Counted from the first letter of the stretch, positions 45,494 through 56,459 are shown. The stretch: DNA of 64,000 bases from Labia minor (GCA_963082975.1 OY720350.1:48686734-48750733), one strand, 5' to 3'. Notes: a model not told the origin generated them from the sequence alone. Numbers and translations: made by a program.

Positions 45494-46042
45494 GAAGGTT
45501 CCTGGATCATTTTCACTAAGGTTGAGAAAAATATCTCTCTGTGTGTATGTGTGTGTGTATGTATGTAACCGAGATTACACAAAATCGGTTTGAGCTAGAA
45601 TGATGAAATTTGGTACATGGGCATTATTCAAAATTCATAGCTTTTTATCAACTTTGGAGAAATGTAGCTCAACCGGAAGAGGGTCATTACCTACAACGTT
45701 TTGATTATTTTTCTTCTAAAGTGACCGTAAAAATAAAGATATATGTTTGATAATTTTTCACATGATTAATAATTGTATAAAACTGCTATATATAGAATTT
45801 CAGCTTGATTGAATCGCTGAAAGTACTGGAATTAATTTTTTAACACTTCAAATCTCACGCGCCAACACGTGACATAGTGCCATCAATAAAAAGAGCCAAA
45901 CATGCGCTGGTTCAATAAATATTATTTATTAATTTTAATTTATAATTTATAATTAATTAAATTTAATTTAAATATAATATATTATGTTATTTAATTCAAT
46001 TCAAATTTGCGAGATAGTCGAGTGGAGACACTCCAGATTTTT
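45268..46042 (+). mobile_element. Family B element, complete with duplicated start
   Basis: ACTATCTCTGGCGAGATAGT start, GCGATCACG, (TG)n core (45540-45564), GAGCTAGAATGATGAAATTT, AACCGGAAGAGGG, and 3' end GCGAGATAGTCGAGTGGAGA with hairpin TGGAG-ACA-CTCCA (46023-46035) and GATTTTTT. A tandem duplication of its first part is described separately. Confidence 0.88.
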
Positions 46043-46139
46043 TCATTAATAGGAAGTCCCAAAATTATCTTCATTAATATGATCGTTGATCTATGGATAG
46101 AGTAATCCTTTTTTTTCTGCATATACTTTTGAAATAGAT

Positions 46140-46345
46140 AGTAGTGAAATACTGATAGCGAGTGAATAGCTTACGAGACTGATCGGCCCTGGAGGAGAGC
46201 ATTGCACCCTTGCACCCATTTCTCTGATTGGCGCATCCTCTCCTACTCTTCACGTATTCTCTCGCATCCGTATATTTTCAAATAGAATAATTACATGGCG
46301 GAGCCACATTTTAGTTGATGAGTGGCCGGTCATTCACACCCACAC
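46140..46345. other. Unique GC-richer block, possible conserved non-coding sequence
   Basis: CTTACGAGACTGATCGGCCC, GCATTGCACCCTTGCACCC, CTGATTGGCGCATCCTC, CATGGCGGAGCCACATTTTA. No coding frame. It stands out against AT-rich flanks. Confidence 0.3.
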
Positions 46346-46841
46346 ATAAAAATATTACAAATGCAACGGAACTGAATTGCTCCTCTTCTATTCTATTAAT
46401 TTGTCTATTAAAACAAAACAAAAAAGAACTTAATTGATGCATTTTTATGACATATTCTAATAAAATATATGACTAATGTAGAATAAACACCCATGAAATG
46501 AAAGAGGATAAGATAATTGTAATTTATAAAAAAAACATTTATAGGAAATATATACTAAATATTAAACAGGGGGGGAAATAAAACTTATATAATAATTTTA
46601 ATACATAATTCATAACTTGTATGAATACCATTTTAATTCTCACTAATTATAAACTCTAAAGTTATTTAAAATAAAGAAAAAAATAACAAAATAATAAATA
46701 TTTATTAATGACTTCAAATTGTTTTTATTATAAATAAAGAAATAAATCTAAATTAAAAATGATTAAATTTCAACCAATTCTATTTCGTTATTTTAATTTA
46801 TTAATAATAAGTATAAATATTATGTCCTTTAACAAAAAAAA
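46346..46841. other. AT-rich filler
   Basis: Nothing recognised. Confidence 0.55.
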
Positions 46842-47474
46842 AATAAGTTGACCTGTGGCCAGGTCCGAACCGACCGACGGTTTGAAGTAAATTAATTTCC
46901 AGCTACAGAAACAATTTCAAATAATTTTAAGATATCTATTAATGTAATAAAAAACAGATAGGCATATAACATAAATATTTTTAATTTTATTTTATTTATA
47001 ATATATATGTAATACCAGGCTGTGACGTCATGAATGGCTGGATGACGTCATATAATTTTAAATTAAGAAAAAAACTAATAAAAATGATTTTTCTCGAGGA
47101 TAAAACCAATACAAAGTGCATGATTCGTGGTGATATTTAAAAAATCTCCTCATGTGAAATTTGGTGTGAAAATAACCCTTACCTTCCTATTGTCGATCGC
47201 TAATACTACCACTTCCGGTTTCCGGATTTGCACCAAAAGTTGATCAATTCATGCCACTGATGCATTAAGTAAATATACCAAATTTTATCAAAATCCGTTC
47301 AGCCGTTCAGACTGTACACATCTATACGGACGGACAGACAGACGGACAGATATCTTGCTAAAAATACTTTTTTCTGTTAAGAAAATGCATGATTCGTGGA
47401 GATATGTAAAAATCTCCACATGTGAAATTTGGTGTGAAAACAATAACTCCCTTACTATTGTCGGTCGGTAAAAA
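46842..47474 (-). mobile_element. Family A element, complete
   Basis: Reverse-oriented, AATAAGTTGACCTGTGGCC to TGTCGGTCGGTAAAAA, with TGACGTCA at 47023 and 47043 (20 bp apart), ACCACTTCCGG and a (GGACAGAC)n core. The 87-aa minus frame at its right end is repeat-born. Confidence 0.88.
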
Positions 47475-48179
47475 GTGGAACAAAAATGATAAAAACTTAT
47501 CAAAAATTTTGAAAATAACCTTGAAGAGAGAATATTATACGTTAATCCCATCCCATATATTCTACTGAATATTAGTAAGTTTTAATTTAAAAAATATTGT
47601 TTGAACAATTGTCAAATATTACTAAATTATTTTATATTATTCCTATCTTTACATGAAAAGTAAAATATAATTTCTAACTTCACAGTCACTGAGAAATAAT
47701 GTACTTAGATTATAATAATGTTCATACAAATATTCTCGAAAATATCATTAAATCTATTATTTATTTAAAGAAAGAATATTATTTGTTTTTGAAATTAACT
47801 TAGTTTGTCATAAATGTCATAATTATTTAAAATTATAAAAAATGATATTCCAGATTTATAGTCGAATAGGAGCCAACATAAGTAAATTTTTGTGACACAA
47901 AAAAAATCCATCCTTCTATAATTGTAATTTTCACTCTAAACTAATAAAAAAAATGTATTCTTAAATCTATTAAAAGTTTAACTTTGAAAGAAATATTTTA
48001 GAATGGTCCAACTGATTCTAAACTAATGTTGAGATTTTTTTTTTTATTTATTATTTTATTTAGTTTTTTATTTTAAAATAATATTAATTCTATTAATTAT
48101 GTTGTTATATTTTTATTTATTTAAATAATTTAATAATATTTTTATTTTAAATAAGATTATTATTAATAGTACAGAATGA
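47475..48179. other. AT-rich filler
   Basis: Nothing recognised. Confidence 0.55.
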
Positions 48180-48540
48180 ATGGTGAAACGTGATCGATGT
48201 TTTTCGAGATGTGGAACTTTTATTTTGGACTTTCACAAAAGTGATGAGTATCTCCATGTAAAGAATTTGGTGTGTAATTCGTTCCCCAAGGAGATTGTCA
48301 GCTGTCTAGTTCTTTCCCTGTTAAGATAATAAATAAGTGTAAAAGCAGTCCGTGGTGATTAGCGGCCAGATGCAAATTTAATTAGTGGTTCGCCGCCGGG
48401 GCCAGGACCTTCCCTCTTTCGAGGACCAATTTGCCCGCCAGTGAGCTATACTTTGTGACCTGTGCACGAAGTGTTTAACCATTCATTTCAATTTCCTCGC
48501 TCAGCACCATTTGCTTTAATCACTTCATTAGAAATCCATC
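48180..48540. promoter_or_regulatory. Candidate conserved non-coding block with octamer and homeodomain sites
   Basis: A GC-rich island (GTTCGCCGCCGGGGCCAGGA, CAATTTGCCCGCCAGTGAGC) in very AT-rich sequence. It holds GCCAGATGCAAATTTAATTA: a perfect POU octamer ATGCAAAT next to the homeodomain site TAATTA. No coding frame. Motifs of this kind are common in developmental enhancers, but no comparison was possible. Confidence 0.3.
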
Positions 48541-48580
48541 AATTCAATCTAATTTAATTCACATGGAGAAATGATTGAAA

Positions 48581-48611
<31 letters not shown>

Positions 48612-48956
48612 TAACCTTTATTTCACCAAATGTTCTATAAACATGGTTAATTTATACTTTTGTTTTTCATAGTATAGAAGTATCCCTTTATTTTAGTTAT
48701 TTTATTAGATATTAATTTAATTTGTATAGTTAATGAAAATATAGCAGTTTGACAGAATGTACCATTAAAACCTGGGACTTCTATGTAATATTATTTATTT
48801 AAAAGTAAGTGAAATATTTTTAATAAATTTCATGAATTTCATTATTATTTGAAAAGTTAATTTATAAAGGAAGAATATATTTCAGCTTATCACTCTTTTT
48901 TTTTATTTGTATTAATTTTTTATTATTTTTTCGAAAAAGATTTATCGTATTACTAA

Positions 48957-50757
48957 TCTATATATATAAAAATGAATGTATGTCTGTCTATCTGTCTGTC
49001 TATTAAGAATTCAAAAACCATATATCCAATCACCGTGAAAATTTGGGAGATTATTAGGTATATCCCCGGAAAGGTTTTTGCAAATTTGTATTAAAATCAG
49101 AGTTGGGGTTCTAGGTGTATTTAATTTAATATTCATTTACACATTTTTTAAAGATTTAAATGACATGTTAGTTACAGTTCGTCAAATCGCCACGCTAACA
49201 GCGCTTTCATACTGTTGTTATATTTAAAATTATTTGTTTTGCAAACATTTTAAGAATAATTCAATAATTTAATAATTTCTTTAATTAATATTCATTTAAA
49301 ATGATATTTTATTAAAAATAAATTGTTGAATAAATCTGATCTAATAATATTAAATAATTTATAGAACTAGAAAAGCATAATTAATAGCTAAAATGTCAGT
49401 TTTATCTTCAAATAAATAATTTTTCACTTATAAATAATTTTTTGAATTCTTTTTAGATGCTAATCACTAATTATTATTAATTTATATAGTTATATTTGTG
49501 CTAATAAAATATAATTATTTTTATAATTAAATTTCTGTTAAATAACTAATATTCAATTTTACCCCTCCGTTCTATAAGTATTAATTCATTATTAAATTAT
49601 ATTCAAGACAGATTTTTTTTTCATCATAATTAAATTCTTCAATGATCCATCGGCACAAATATTTTCGGTACAATTGCTAGATATTGGGAACGGTAAAATA
49701 GAACTGCAACCGAATACGCAATGCATTAAACTACCAGACAATTTATGCACTGTTCTTCAGGAAAAAAATGAATTGATACACAATAATTTCTTGAATTATA
49801 ACTGTTTCAGTCATCGGGCGATTTTGACAGCCAAAAATGTTGATATTGACGAAATTAACTTCCAGATACAACAGTTGTTACCAGGCGATTTCATGTCTTT
49901 TAAATCAATCGGTACTGTTGTTGATGAAAATGAAAGTGTAAATTTTCCAATTGAATTTTTAAATTCACTAGACTTACCTGAAATGCCACCACATAATCTT
50001 CGATTAAATATTGGTTCCCCCATTATTCTCCTTCGTAATTTGAATTCACCTCAATTATTCAACGATACGCGTTTGATCATCAAAAAGAGCACCGGAAATA
50101 TTCTTGAAATAACCATTTTAACGGTGAAGTTTAAAGGAAAAGTGGTCCTGTTGCCACGAATGATACGGACAGATTCTACTACACCCTTCAGAAGGCTACA
50201 GTTTCCAATTCGTCCAGCTTTTGGTATGTCTATAAATAAGTCTCAATGCCAAACAATGTCAATTTGTGGTTTAGATTTGGAAAACTTATGTTTTTCTTAT
50301 GGGCAACTATATATTGCATGTTCACGTGTAGGGAAACCGTCGAATCTTGTGATATTTGTGTTAGCTAAAGACAGGTTAACCAAAAATATTGTGCACCGAT
50401 TAGTACTTAATTAAATTAAAATTAAAAGTATTTATAATTCAAAATAATAAATATTATTGTTAAAGATTTAAGACTATCTCTCATACCTTCCCCATTCATA
50501 AGTTTAAGTGTCACATATTATTTACTAACAACTTTGTAATATACTCATTTGTTACAAAGTTGAATAAAAATAATAACTTTTAAATTAATTCTTGTCAATA
50601 GCATAACAGAGAATGGAGGTCGCCATATTTTTTTACAAGTGGCATCTATGTAAAAAAGTACGGTGGTCCCCATGACTGATGTTCTCCTACCGTTCCTCTT
50701 AAATAGTTTACTACAATATAATATAATAAAAACCTTAGTCGTAGCCGAGTCAGCTAG
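48957..50757 (+). mobile_element. Helitron, internally deleted, with helicase end
   Basis: A 1.8-kb rolling-circle transposon. The 5' end is A-TCTATATATATAAAAATG with a short (CTGT)n tract and CCAATCACCGTGAAAATTTG. The 3' end is GTCGTAGCCGAGTCAGCTAG followed by T, so both the TC start and CTAG end lie between host A and T, as Helitrons require. Inside is only the C-terminal helicase (49674-50414); the Rep nuclease and the rest of the helicase are gone. The 3' hairpin is weak. Probably a deleted copy that depended on a full element elsewhere. Confidence 0.82.
49674..50414 (+). CDS. Helitron Pif1-like helicase, C-terminal part
   Basis: A 246-codon open frame encoding the last part of a Helitron Pif1-family (SF1B) DNA helicase, the enzyme that unwinds DNA during rolling-circle transposition. 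Recognisable blocks: LLDIGNGK at the start, RAILTAKNVDIDEINFQIQQ (residues ~48-67), LPGDFMSFKSIGTVVDENES, FPIEFLNSLDLPEMPPHNLR (~92-111), GSPIILLRNLNSPQLFNDTR, then helicase motif V-like GMSINKSQCQT (~182-192) and motif VI-like LYIACSRVGKP (~211-221). The usual NKSQGQT has Gly changed to Cys. The Walker A/B motifs and Rep domain are missing. The given start is a TTG; the frame stays open upstream and similarity begins about 11 codons earlier (FNDPSAQIFSVQ), so this is a truncated gene, not a real start. So long an open frame in this sequence implies a fairly recent insertion. Confidence 0.88.
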   Translation: MLDIGNGKIELQPNTQCIKLPDNLCTVLQEKNELIHNNFLNYNCFSHRAILTAKNVDIDEINFQIQQLLPGDFMSFKSIGTVVDENESVNFPIEFLNSLDLPEMPPHNLRLNIGSPIILLRNLNSPQLFNDTRLIIKKSTGNILEITILTVKFKGKVVLLPRMIRTDSTTPFRRLQFPIRPAFGMSINKSQCQTMSICGLDLENLCFSYGQLYIACSRVGKPSNLVIFVLAKDRLTKNIVHRLVLN

Positions 50758-51389
50758 TATCATATAATTTATCTAATAATTAAAAAGCTAATAAATTTTT
50801 CTATTCAGAAGTTTGTTTTTATTAGATATTTTATTATTATACATATTTTCAAAATAGATTAAAATGATGTATACTAAATAAATAATTAGGGGGAATCGAT
50901 AAAGATATGAACTTTGTAGACCTATAGAATGAAATGTTGAATGATATTCCCAGCTACACTTATTCGTGATCTATTTTATTTATTTATTTATTTATTTTAA
51001 TCCTTTATGGATTATGTCTCTCGTTCCCCGTTAAATGTTAATAATTTTTAAATTATATAATATAATATTCATATTTTTTTATAATAAATTTTTACAATAT
51101 ATATATAGAGAGAGAGAGAGATAGAAAAAAAAATGATAAAAAGTTCATTAATGTTAGAATAATTTAAAAGCCACAAACAATTTAATGAAACTTAAAAAGA
51201 AAGGAGTATAATATTGATAAAATGGAATCAATTTCAGGGTTACAGCTTACGTGGGCTCAAAAATTTGTTTCTATCACACAAAAAGAATACATGTCTTTTA
51301 ACATCAATCTCAAAAGTGTATTTTATATTAATCTTTTATTCAAAAGGTATCAGAATAAATCAACAAACTCACCTAGATATAAAAATAAA
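50758..51389. other. AT-rich filler
   Basis: Includes a (GA)n patch near 51107-51120. Nothing else recognised. Confidence 0.5.
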
Positions 51390-51561
51390 AAAATCTGGAG
51401 TGTCTCCATTCGACTATCTCGCAAATTTGAATTGGATTAATTAACATATATTATATTTAAATTAAATTTAATTAATTAAATTATAAATTAAAATTAATAA
51501 ATAATATTTATTACACCAGCGCGAATTTGGCTCTTTGTTGATGTCACCAGGTCATGTGCTG
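51390..51561 (-). mobile_element. Family B fragment
   Basis: The 3' hairpin side of family B in reverse orientation (TGGAG-TGT-CTCCA at 51396-51408, then CGACTATCTCGCAAATTTGA, GCGCGAATTTGGCTCTTTGT). It breaks off after GTCATGTGCTGG and joins repeat I. Confidence 0.85.
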
Positions 51562-51905
51562 GCTGAAATTAATCTTTTATTATTTTTCACTGTAATATAC
51601 TTATATCAAAGTATGTATCAAAATTTAAAAGAATTTTTATTAAATTTATATATTATCAATCAAATCCAAAATTGTTGATTATATTAGAAGAAATAGTATT
51701 TTAGTGTGGTATGTATGTATATATATATGAATTATAGCTCTATAAAAGAAGTTTATTGAATAGAAATCAAATGAAAACTAAAAGCCCCAACGTTTTTAGT
51801 TGAATATGAAGCAATTCAACCATAAACTTTGTCAGGCTTATAGAAAATTATTTTATTCTTTTTAGTCCATTGGAAAAACGTTATTTTATAAAATTTTTTT
51901 GAATT
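51562..51905. repeat. Repeat I, copy 1
   Basis: Order X-Z-Y' : X (51566-51725, TCTTTTATTATTTTTCACTG, AATCAAATCCAAAATTGTTG), Z (AATTATAGCTCTATAAAAG) and Y' (AACGTTTTTAGTTGAATATG ... TAGTCCATTGGAAAAACGTT). X and Z recur at 61439-61613 and 62386-62450 in the same orientation; Y recurs at 61205-61325 inverted. Y may be a terminal inverted repeat of one element. Confidence 0.65.
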
Positions 51906-52559
51906 TATATTATTTTATTCTTTTTAGTGCAATTTTAATATGGTAAATTTAATATAACAAGAGAAATAGAAAAGATGTCGAGATAGTAAAAGATAATGTT
52001 AGAGTTCCATTCATTTTTGATTGCGTCATTAGATAAAAAAATTATAATTAATTTTAAAATCCATATAATAATAATAAAAGTAATAATATAATAGGTATAA
52101 CTTAAAATTTAATTTAATTAATTAATCTATTATCTAACGTTTAAATTCCACGCACTTGAATTTCATACAAGAGTGATATACTTCAATTATATTTAAAATA
52201 TTTCTATCACATCTCACACAAAGTCATATATACATATACAAATACATAGGTAAACGATAGTAATAAAATTAAATTAAATATGATTAAAATTGTATAATAA
52301 ATTGAATGAAAAATTATGTTCAATATAAAGTACCGGTATGAATGTCCATTTCTGATATTACTAGAAGTCCTGTTAATACAAAACCAAGAGAACCGGAAAT
52401 AAAAAAAAATCTCATTTGATTTATGAATACAAAATATTATTGAAGAGTATAAAGCCTATAAAAATGATTTTTACGACATTTAAATGATTGAAAAAGGGGA
52501 AGATCATCAGAGTCATCAAATATCATTTTTATAGACTGGGATATAATATTATTTTTTTT
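51906..52559. other. AT-rich filler
   Basis: Nothing recognised. Confidence 0.5.
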
Positions 52560-52735
52560 TCAACTCCAATTTGATTTCTAGTTAAGCCTTCTTCTCCCCT
52601 CCCCCATCCATCCCACTACCCTATCACTCCCTTGGCCGGTGGTCCAGTAAACACTTTCCATCGGAACAGGGTGGGTGGTGATTAATTCATCGTGATTCGG
52701 ATTTAATTCCATCGGGAATCAATTTACAAGCTAAT
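52560..52735. other. Unique GC-richer block, possible conserved non-coding sequence
   Basis: CACTCCCTTGGCCGGTGGTC, CAGTAAACACTTTCCATCGG, GGTGATTAATTCATCGTGAT, CCATCGGGAATCAATTTAC. GATTAATTC and AATCAATT resemble homeodomain sites. No coding frame. Confidence 0.3.
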
Positions 52736-53517
52736 AAATTTTCAACCCTTTCAAAAAAGGGTTGATTTTTGAATAAAAATAAATTTATTTTATGACTAGT
52801 CGTAAATTTTATATATACACAGAGGCTTGTTTGATGTGAAAACCGCCATTCTTTACCCACCCCTTCCTATTCATTTATATATTCAACTAACCCCCCCCCC
52901 TCCTCTTGCATTAAATTAAAAAAAAATATATAGAGATTTTAAAAGATGATGAAATTGATATTGAAGCGCCGGTTTTCAATTTCCTCTTGTAATCCCTTTT
53001 CAGAAATTCCGGATTCTCATTTCGGCCATTGTCCAACTTACCCCTTCCCTTTTTTTCTTCTCCATAACCCCGACCATTCCATCTCTCGCTTGCTTGACCA
53101 CTAAAATTATTCATAAATATTCATATATAAGGGTGACTTAAGGGGGAGATCTATAGAGTCCTCATCACTTTTTTCTAGGTCAATAGTTGAATAAATTGGA
53201 GGGCAAAGCCCTAGGTCATGGAGTTTCCATCACATCAATGAACCAATTCACTTACTATCGGGCCCACTATGTTCAATTATGGCACGCGGCATCCATTATT
53301 TCGTTTGTACAATTAGTACAATTACTTTGGATTATCATGTTTATAGAAATGATAACCCACAGTTATCTTTATACAAGTATAGTATATATATATATATATA
53401 TATATACTTTTGAGATGTATTGTTCCCACTCCCTTTAATATAAAAATGAACTTACCATGGATATACGTTAGTTCTGAAGCTCTATTCTTTTAATTTTTTT
53501 AATTTTCTTAATTGTTT
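52736..53517. other. Unique sequence with a C10 run
   Basis: A run of 10 C at 52891-52900, richer sequence at 52970-53110 and 53190-53350, and a (TA)n tract near 53384-53405. No gene recognised; the 83-aa frame at 53187-53438 has no known similarity. Confidence 0.45.
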
Positions 53518-54262
53518 GGTAAATGTTTAGTTTAACCCCGTGAGGGAAGGAAGTTGAATTACTTTACCAAACTTGTTCCATTAAATAGTGCTAATCATCC
53601 TCTATCAGAAATTGGTATGGGCATCTTATATTTTTCTATATATTTTTAGATAAAAAAGATTGAAATTTTAACATGTATTCAATTTGACTATTAACAAACA
53701 TATTTACGAGGTTGCACTCGGCCGACCTGATGATTTTTCGGGAAAGGGTTGAATAGAATTTATTATGAATTTAACTTTTATTTGTTTCTTAAATTCTTAT
53801 AATTTTAAATAGATATTTTGATATAATAGATATATTTCAATCCATTGAAATCCCATTTAGCTACCATGTCTTAGCAGTTTGACCAGCAGAGGGCGCGACT
53901 AATTTTCGGTTTTTTCAGTTCGGATTGTATATAGAAAAATTAAAAAATTAATTAATAAAATATTTTTACTATATCCAAACCGAAAAGAAAAAAACTAAAA
54001 TTAGTGAATATGTGAATAATTAGCCTCTAGAGGCCTCTAGAGGCCAAATGCATGAACCAATCTATGGTTCTAAAATGGCTGTCAGATAATTGTTTACTGC
54101 AATACATGTTAAAATTTCAATCTTTTTTATCTAAAAATATATAGAAAAATATAAGATGCCCATACCAATTTCTAAGAAAGGATGATTAGCACTATTTAAT
54201 GGAACAAGTTTGGTAAAGTAATTCAACTTCCTTCCCTCACGGGGTTAAACTAAATAATTACC
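53518..54262. mobile_element. Long-TIR MITE, complete (family H), 8-bp duplication
   Basis: A 745-bp element with inverted arms of about 175 bp, nearly identical (TAGTTTAACCCCGTGAGGGA, ATTGGTATGGGCATCTTATA), ending GGTAAATG... / ...AATTACC. The perfect 8-bp duplication AATTGTTT lies at 53510-53517 and 54263-54270. A second inverted pair sits in the centre (53894-54007: ACTAATTTTCGG ... AAAATTAGT), as in the copy at 7347. A near-perfect 23-bp palindrome of two CCTCTAGAGG units lies at 54023-54045. No coding sequence. Long TIR and 8-bp duplication fit MULE or Merlin types; undecided. Confidence 0.85.
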
Positions 54263-54360
54263 AATTGTTTTTCTGGACCCCTACGGACTGGGTCTTGAAT
54301 AAGTGCCCTTGTTATCCCTTCCTAGTTAGTGTATATATATAGATAACTAGGAAGTAGCTA

Positions 54361-55327
54361 TCTATATATATAAAGGAGAGTGTTTGTTTGTATGTATGTA
54401 ATTTGTTTACTTTTTTGCTGTCATAGAAACAAAAAAAAAGAAATTTCTTACTTAACCGACACTTGGTAATTTAAAACTATAAACAAAAACAATTGAACAT
54501 CAAATCAATATTAATAAAAAATTGAACATCAAATCAATATTAATAAAAAAAAGGGTATATACAAAATATACAAAATGTAGAATTTGAATATGTAGAAAAA
54601 TTGAATGTAATCACGAAGGATAATAATATTTAAGAAGAATCGAGGTTGCAATCGCGAAACGCCTGTTATTATGCAGTAAAGAGGCTTATCTCATCAAAAT
54701 TATTATCAAAAGGAATCAAAATTAAAATATATAAAACAATTATTTTGCCTGTTGTATTATATGGGTGGGAGGCATGGTCTATGAGGCTGGGAGATGAGAG
54801 TATATTCAGAGTATTTGAGAATAGGATTCTTCCCAGCATTTATTGGCCAAAGAAAGATGAGGTCACGGGGAATGGCGGAGACTGCATAACAAGGAATTGA
54901 ATGACCTCTATGCATGTTCAAAAATAGTTGGGGTTATAAAAGCGATAGGCAGGGGATGTGGCTAGAATGGGAGAGGAAAAAGATATTGGTACGGAGACCA
55001 ATTGGAAAACGTCCGCTTGGAAAACTCGTAGGAAGGGACATAAGAGAGATAGGACAAGGGCTCAGGATAGGGACACTTGGAGAAATGTGGTTGTTGCGGC
55101 CAAGAACTTTCGAGTATCTTTGAGCCACATAGATAGATATAACATATACAATAATAATAATATATATAATTCATTTACTGATTAAATTAAAATATATTTT
55201 AAATAAGAACACAAAAAGAAATGAATGTTTTATGTAATATACTGATTGAAACCAAATGGATGAAAACCTTTTACTACTATCAACCAAATACTATGTACCA
55301 CTCGGGGGTACAGGGGGCGGCATCTAG
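54361..55327 (+). mobile_element. Helitron carrying a LINE 3' half
   Basis: The 5' end is A-TCTATATATATAAAGGAGAG, a Helitron TC start. LINE sequence fills about 54560-55140. It is followed by the shared 3' segment and ends GGGGGCGGCATCTAG-TT, where the terminal hairpin has been lost and an inner CTAG forms the end. Just outside the 5' end, TATATATATAGATA is inverted against TATCTATATATATA. Two tandem copies of ATTGAACATCAAATCAATAT lie at 54499-54558. The left and right ends may or may not belong to one insertion event. Confidence 0.6.
54560..55140 (+). mobile_element. LINE reverse transcriptase C-terminus inside the Helitron
   Basis: Best readable LINE copy. An 84-codon frame (54646-54900) gives NACYYAVKRLISSKLLSKGI, KIYKTIILPVVLYGWEAWSM and FRVFENRILPSIYWPKKDEV; a following frame (54914-55123) gives ILVRRPIGKRPLG. 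VEKLNVITKDNNI precedes it, which is the decayed FKYLGSVITKDNN motif. The encoded part is the thumb/C-terminal region of a non-LTR retrotransposon reverse transcriptase. It is broken by at least one stop and shifts. It ends in the LINE tail ATAGATAGATA and passes into the Helitron 3' segment. Confidence 0.87.
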
Positions 55328-55563
55328 TTATCTATACATATTCAGTAATATTCATATTTTTATTTTATTATTTTTTTAATCAAATAAGCAAAAAGAAACA
55401 TTGGTTTCTAGAAATCATTATTAAAAAAATTGTAATACTTAACTATAAAACTCAAATGATTATTTTGAAAATAATTTAATAGATATTAATAAATTCTTTG
55501 GATATGTAATAGTCGAAACTTATAGTGACAAAGTATTTTATAATTCTAATAAATACTATAATC
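55328..55563. other. AT-rich filler
   Basis: Nothing recognised. Confidence 0.55.
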
Positions 55564-55808
55564 CAGTGATTCCCAAAATGTGCGCCGCGGTCCTCCGGGG
55601 AGCCGTGTTGCCGTCATTAGGATGCCGCCAATTAGATATTTTATATTATCCCAAGGAAAATAGTAAGTATATGTTTTTAATTTTTCACTCTTAGATAGGT
55701 AATCGCTTTTAAAAAAGAAAGTTTTCCAATTTTTAAAGAAAGTCAAAAATTTAGAAAAAAATCTGATTATTTAGGGAATCGCAAACCGGAAAAAATTGGG
55801 AACCTCTG
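55564..55808. mobile_element. hAT MITE with near-perfect 8-bp duplication
   Basis: A 245-bp element with TIRs CAGTGATTCCCAAAATG and CAGAGGTTCCCAATTTT (minus strand), the CAG(T)G..TCCCAA type of many hAT elements. Flanking 8-mers CTATAATC (55556-55563) and CTATAATG (55809-55816) match at 7 of 8. GTGCGCCGCGGTCCTCCGGG is a GC-rich subterminal part. No coding sequence of note. Confidence 0.78.
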
Positions 55809-55816
55809 CTATAATG

Positions 55817-56459
55817 TATTTTCATTTTTCTATTGCTAATTTTAAGGCATCACTCAAGAACGGATTGACTAATTAATTTAATTTCATGCAAATACACATG
55901 AGTAATCGAACGCCGTTTGAATGGTTAGAATCTGAGAAATAACTATCCCATAAATATTATTAAAATTGAAATCGAATTCCAGATTAATTGTTTACATTAA
56001 TTCCATACACCAAATTTCGATTAATAAATGATCCCAATCGCTTTTTATTCGAAATGAAATGAAGTGAAAGTAACCGAGAATTATTATTTAAATAACATGA
56101 ATGGATGCAAAGTATATCGCTCTGGGTGATTCATTATTCATCTCACTCATTACTTTGTTAAATTATATTTAAATTTGAGTTATGAATTATGCCTAAGGAG
56201 GTTGGTGGTAGTCAGAGGATAATCTTTTTAGTAAATTGCTACGATCAAATGTTTAATTATATTATATTACAAAATTGTTTGTTATTTTCATTAATAATGA
56301 AAAAAAAATAAATAAATAATTTTAATTTTAAATAAATTTAAATTTTGACATATGCAATTAACGTTAATTTTTAAAAAAAAACACAATACAATAATTTTAA
56401 AATTAAATAGAAAAAATATATTAATGGTAAATACAAATGTTGATTTTTAATTAATTTAT
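55817..56459. other. Unique sequence
   Basis: Moderately complex up to about 56230, then A-rich. No gene recognised. Confidence 0.5.

Noticed and set aside
53187-53438. 83-aa plus-strand frame
   Set aside because: Part looks complex, but the end is a TA microsatellite (VYIYIYIYT) and no family is recognisable.
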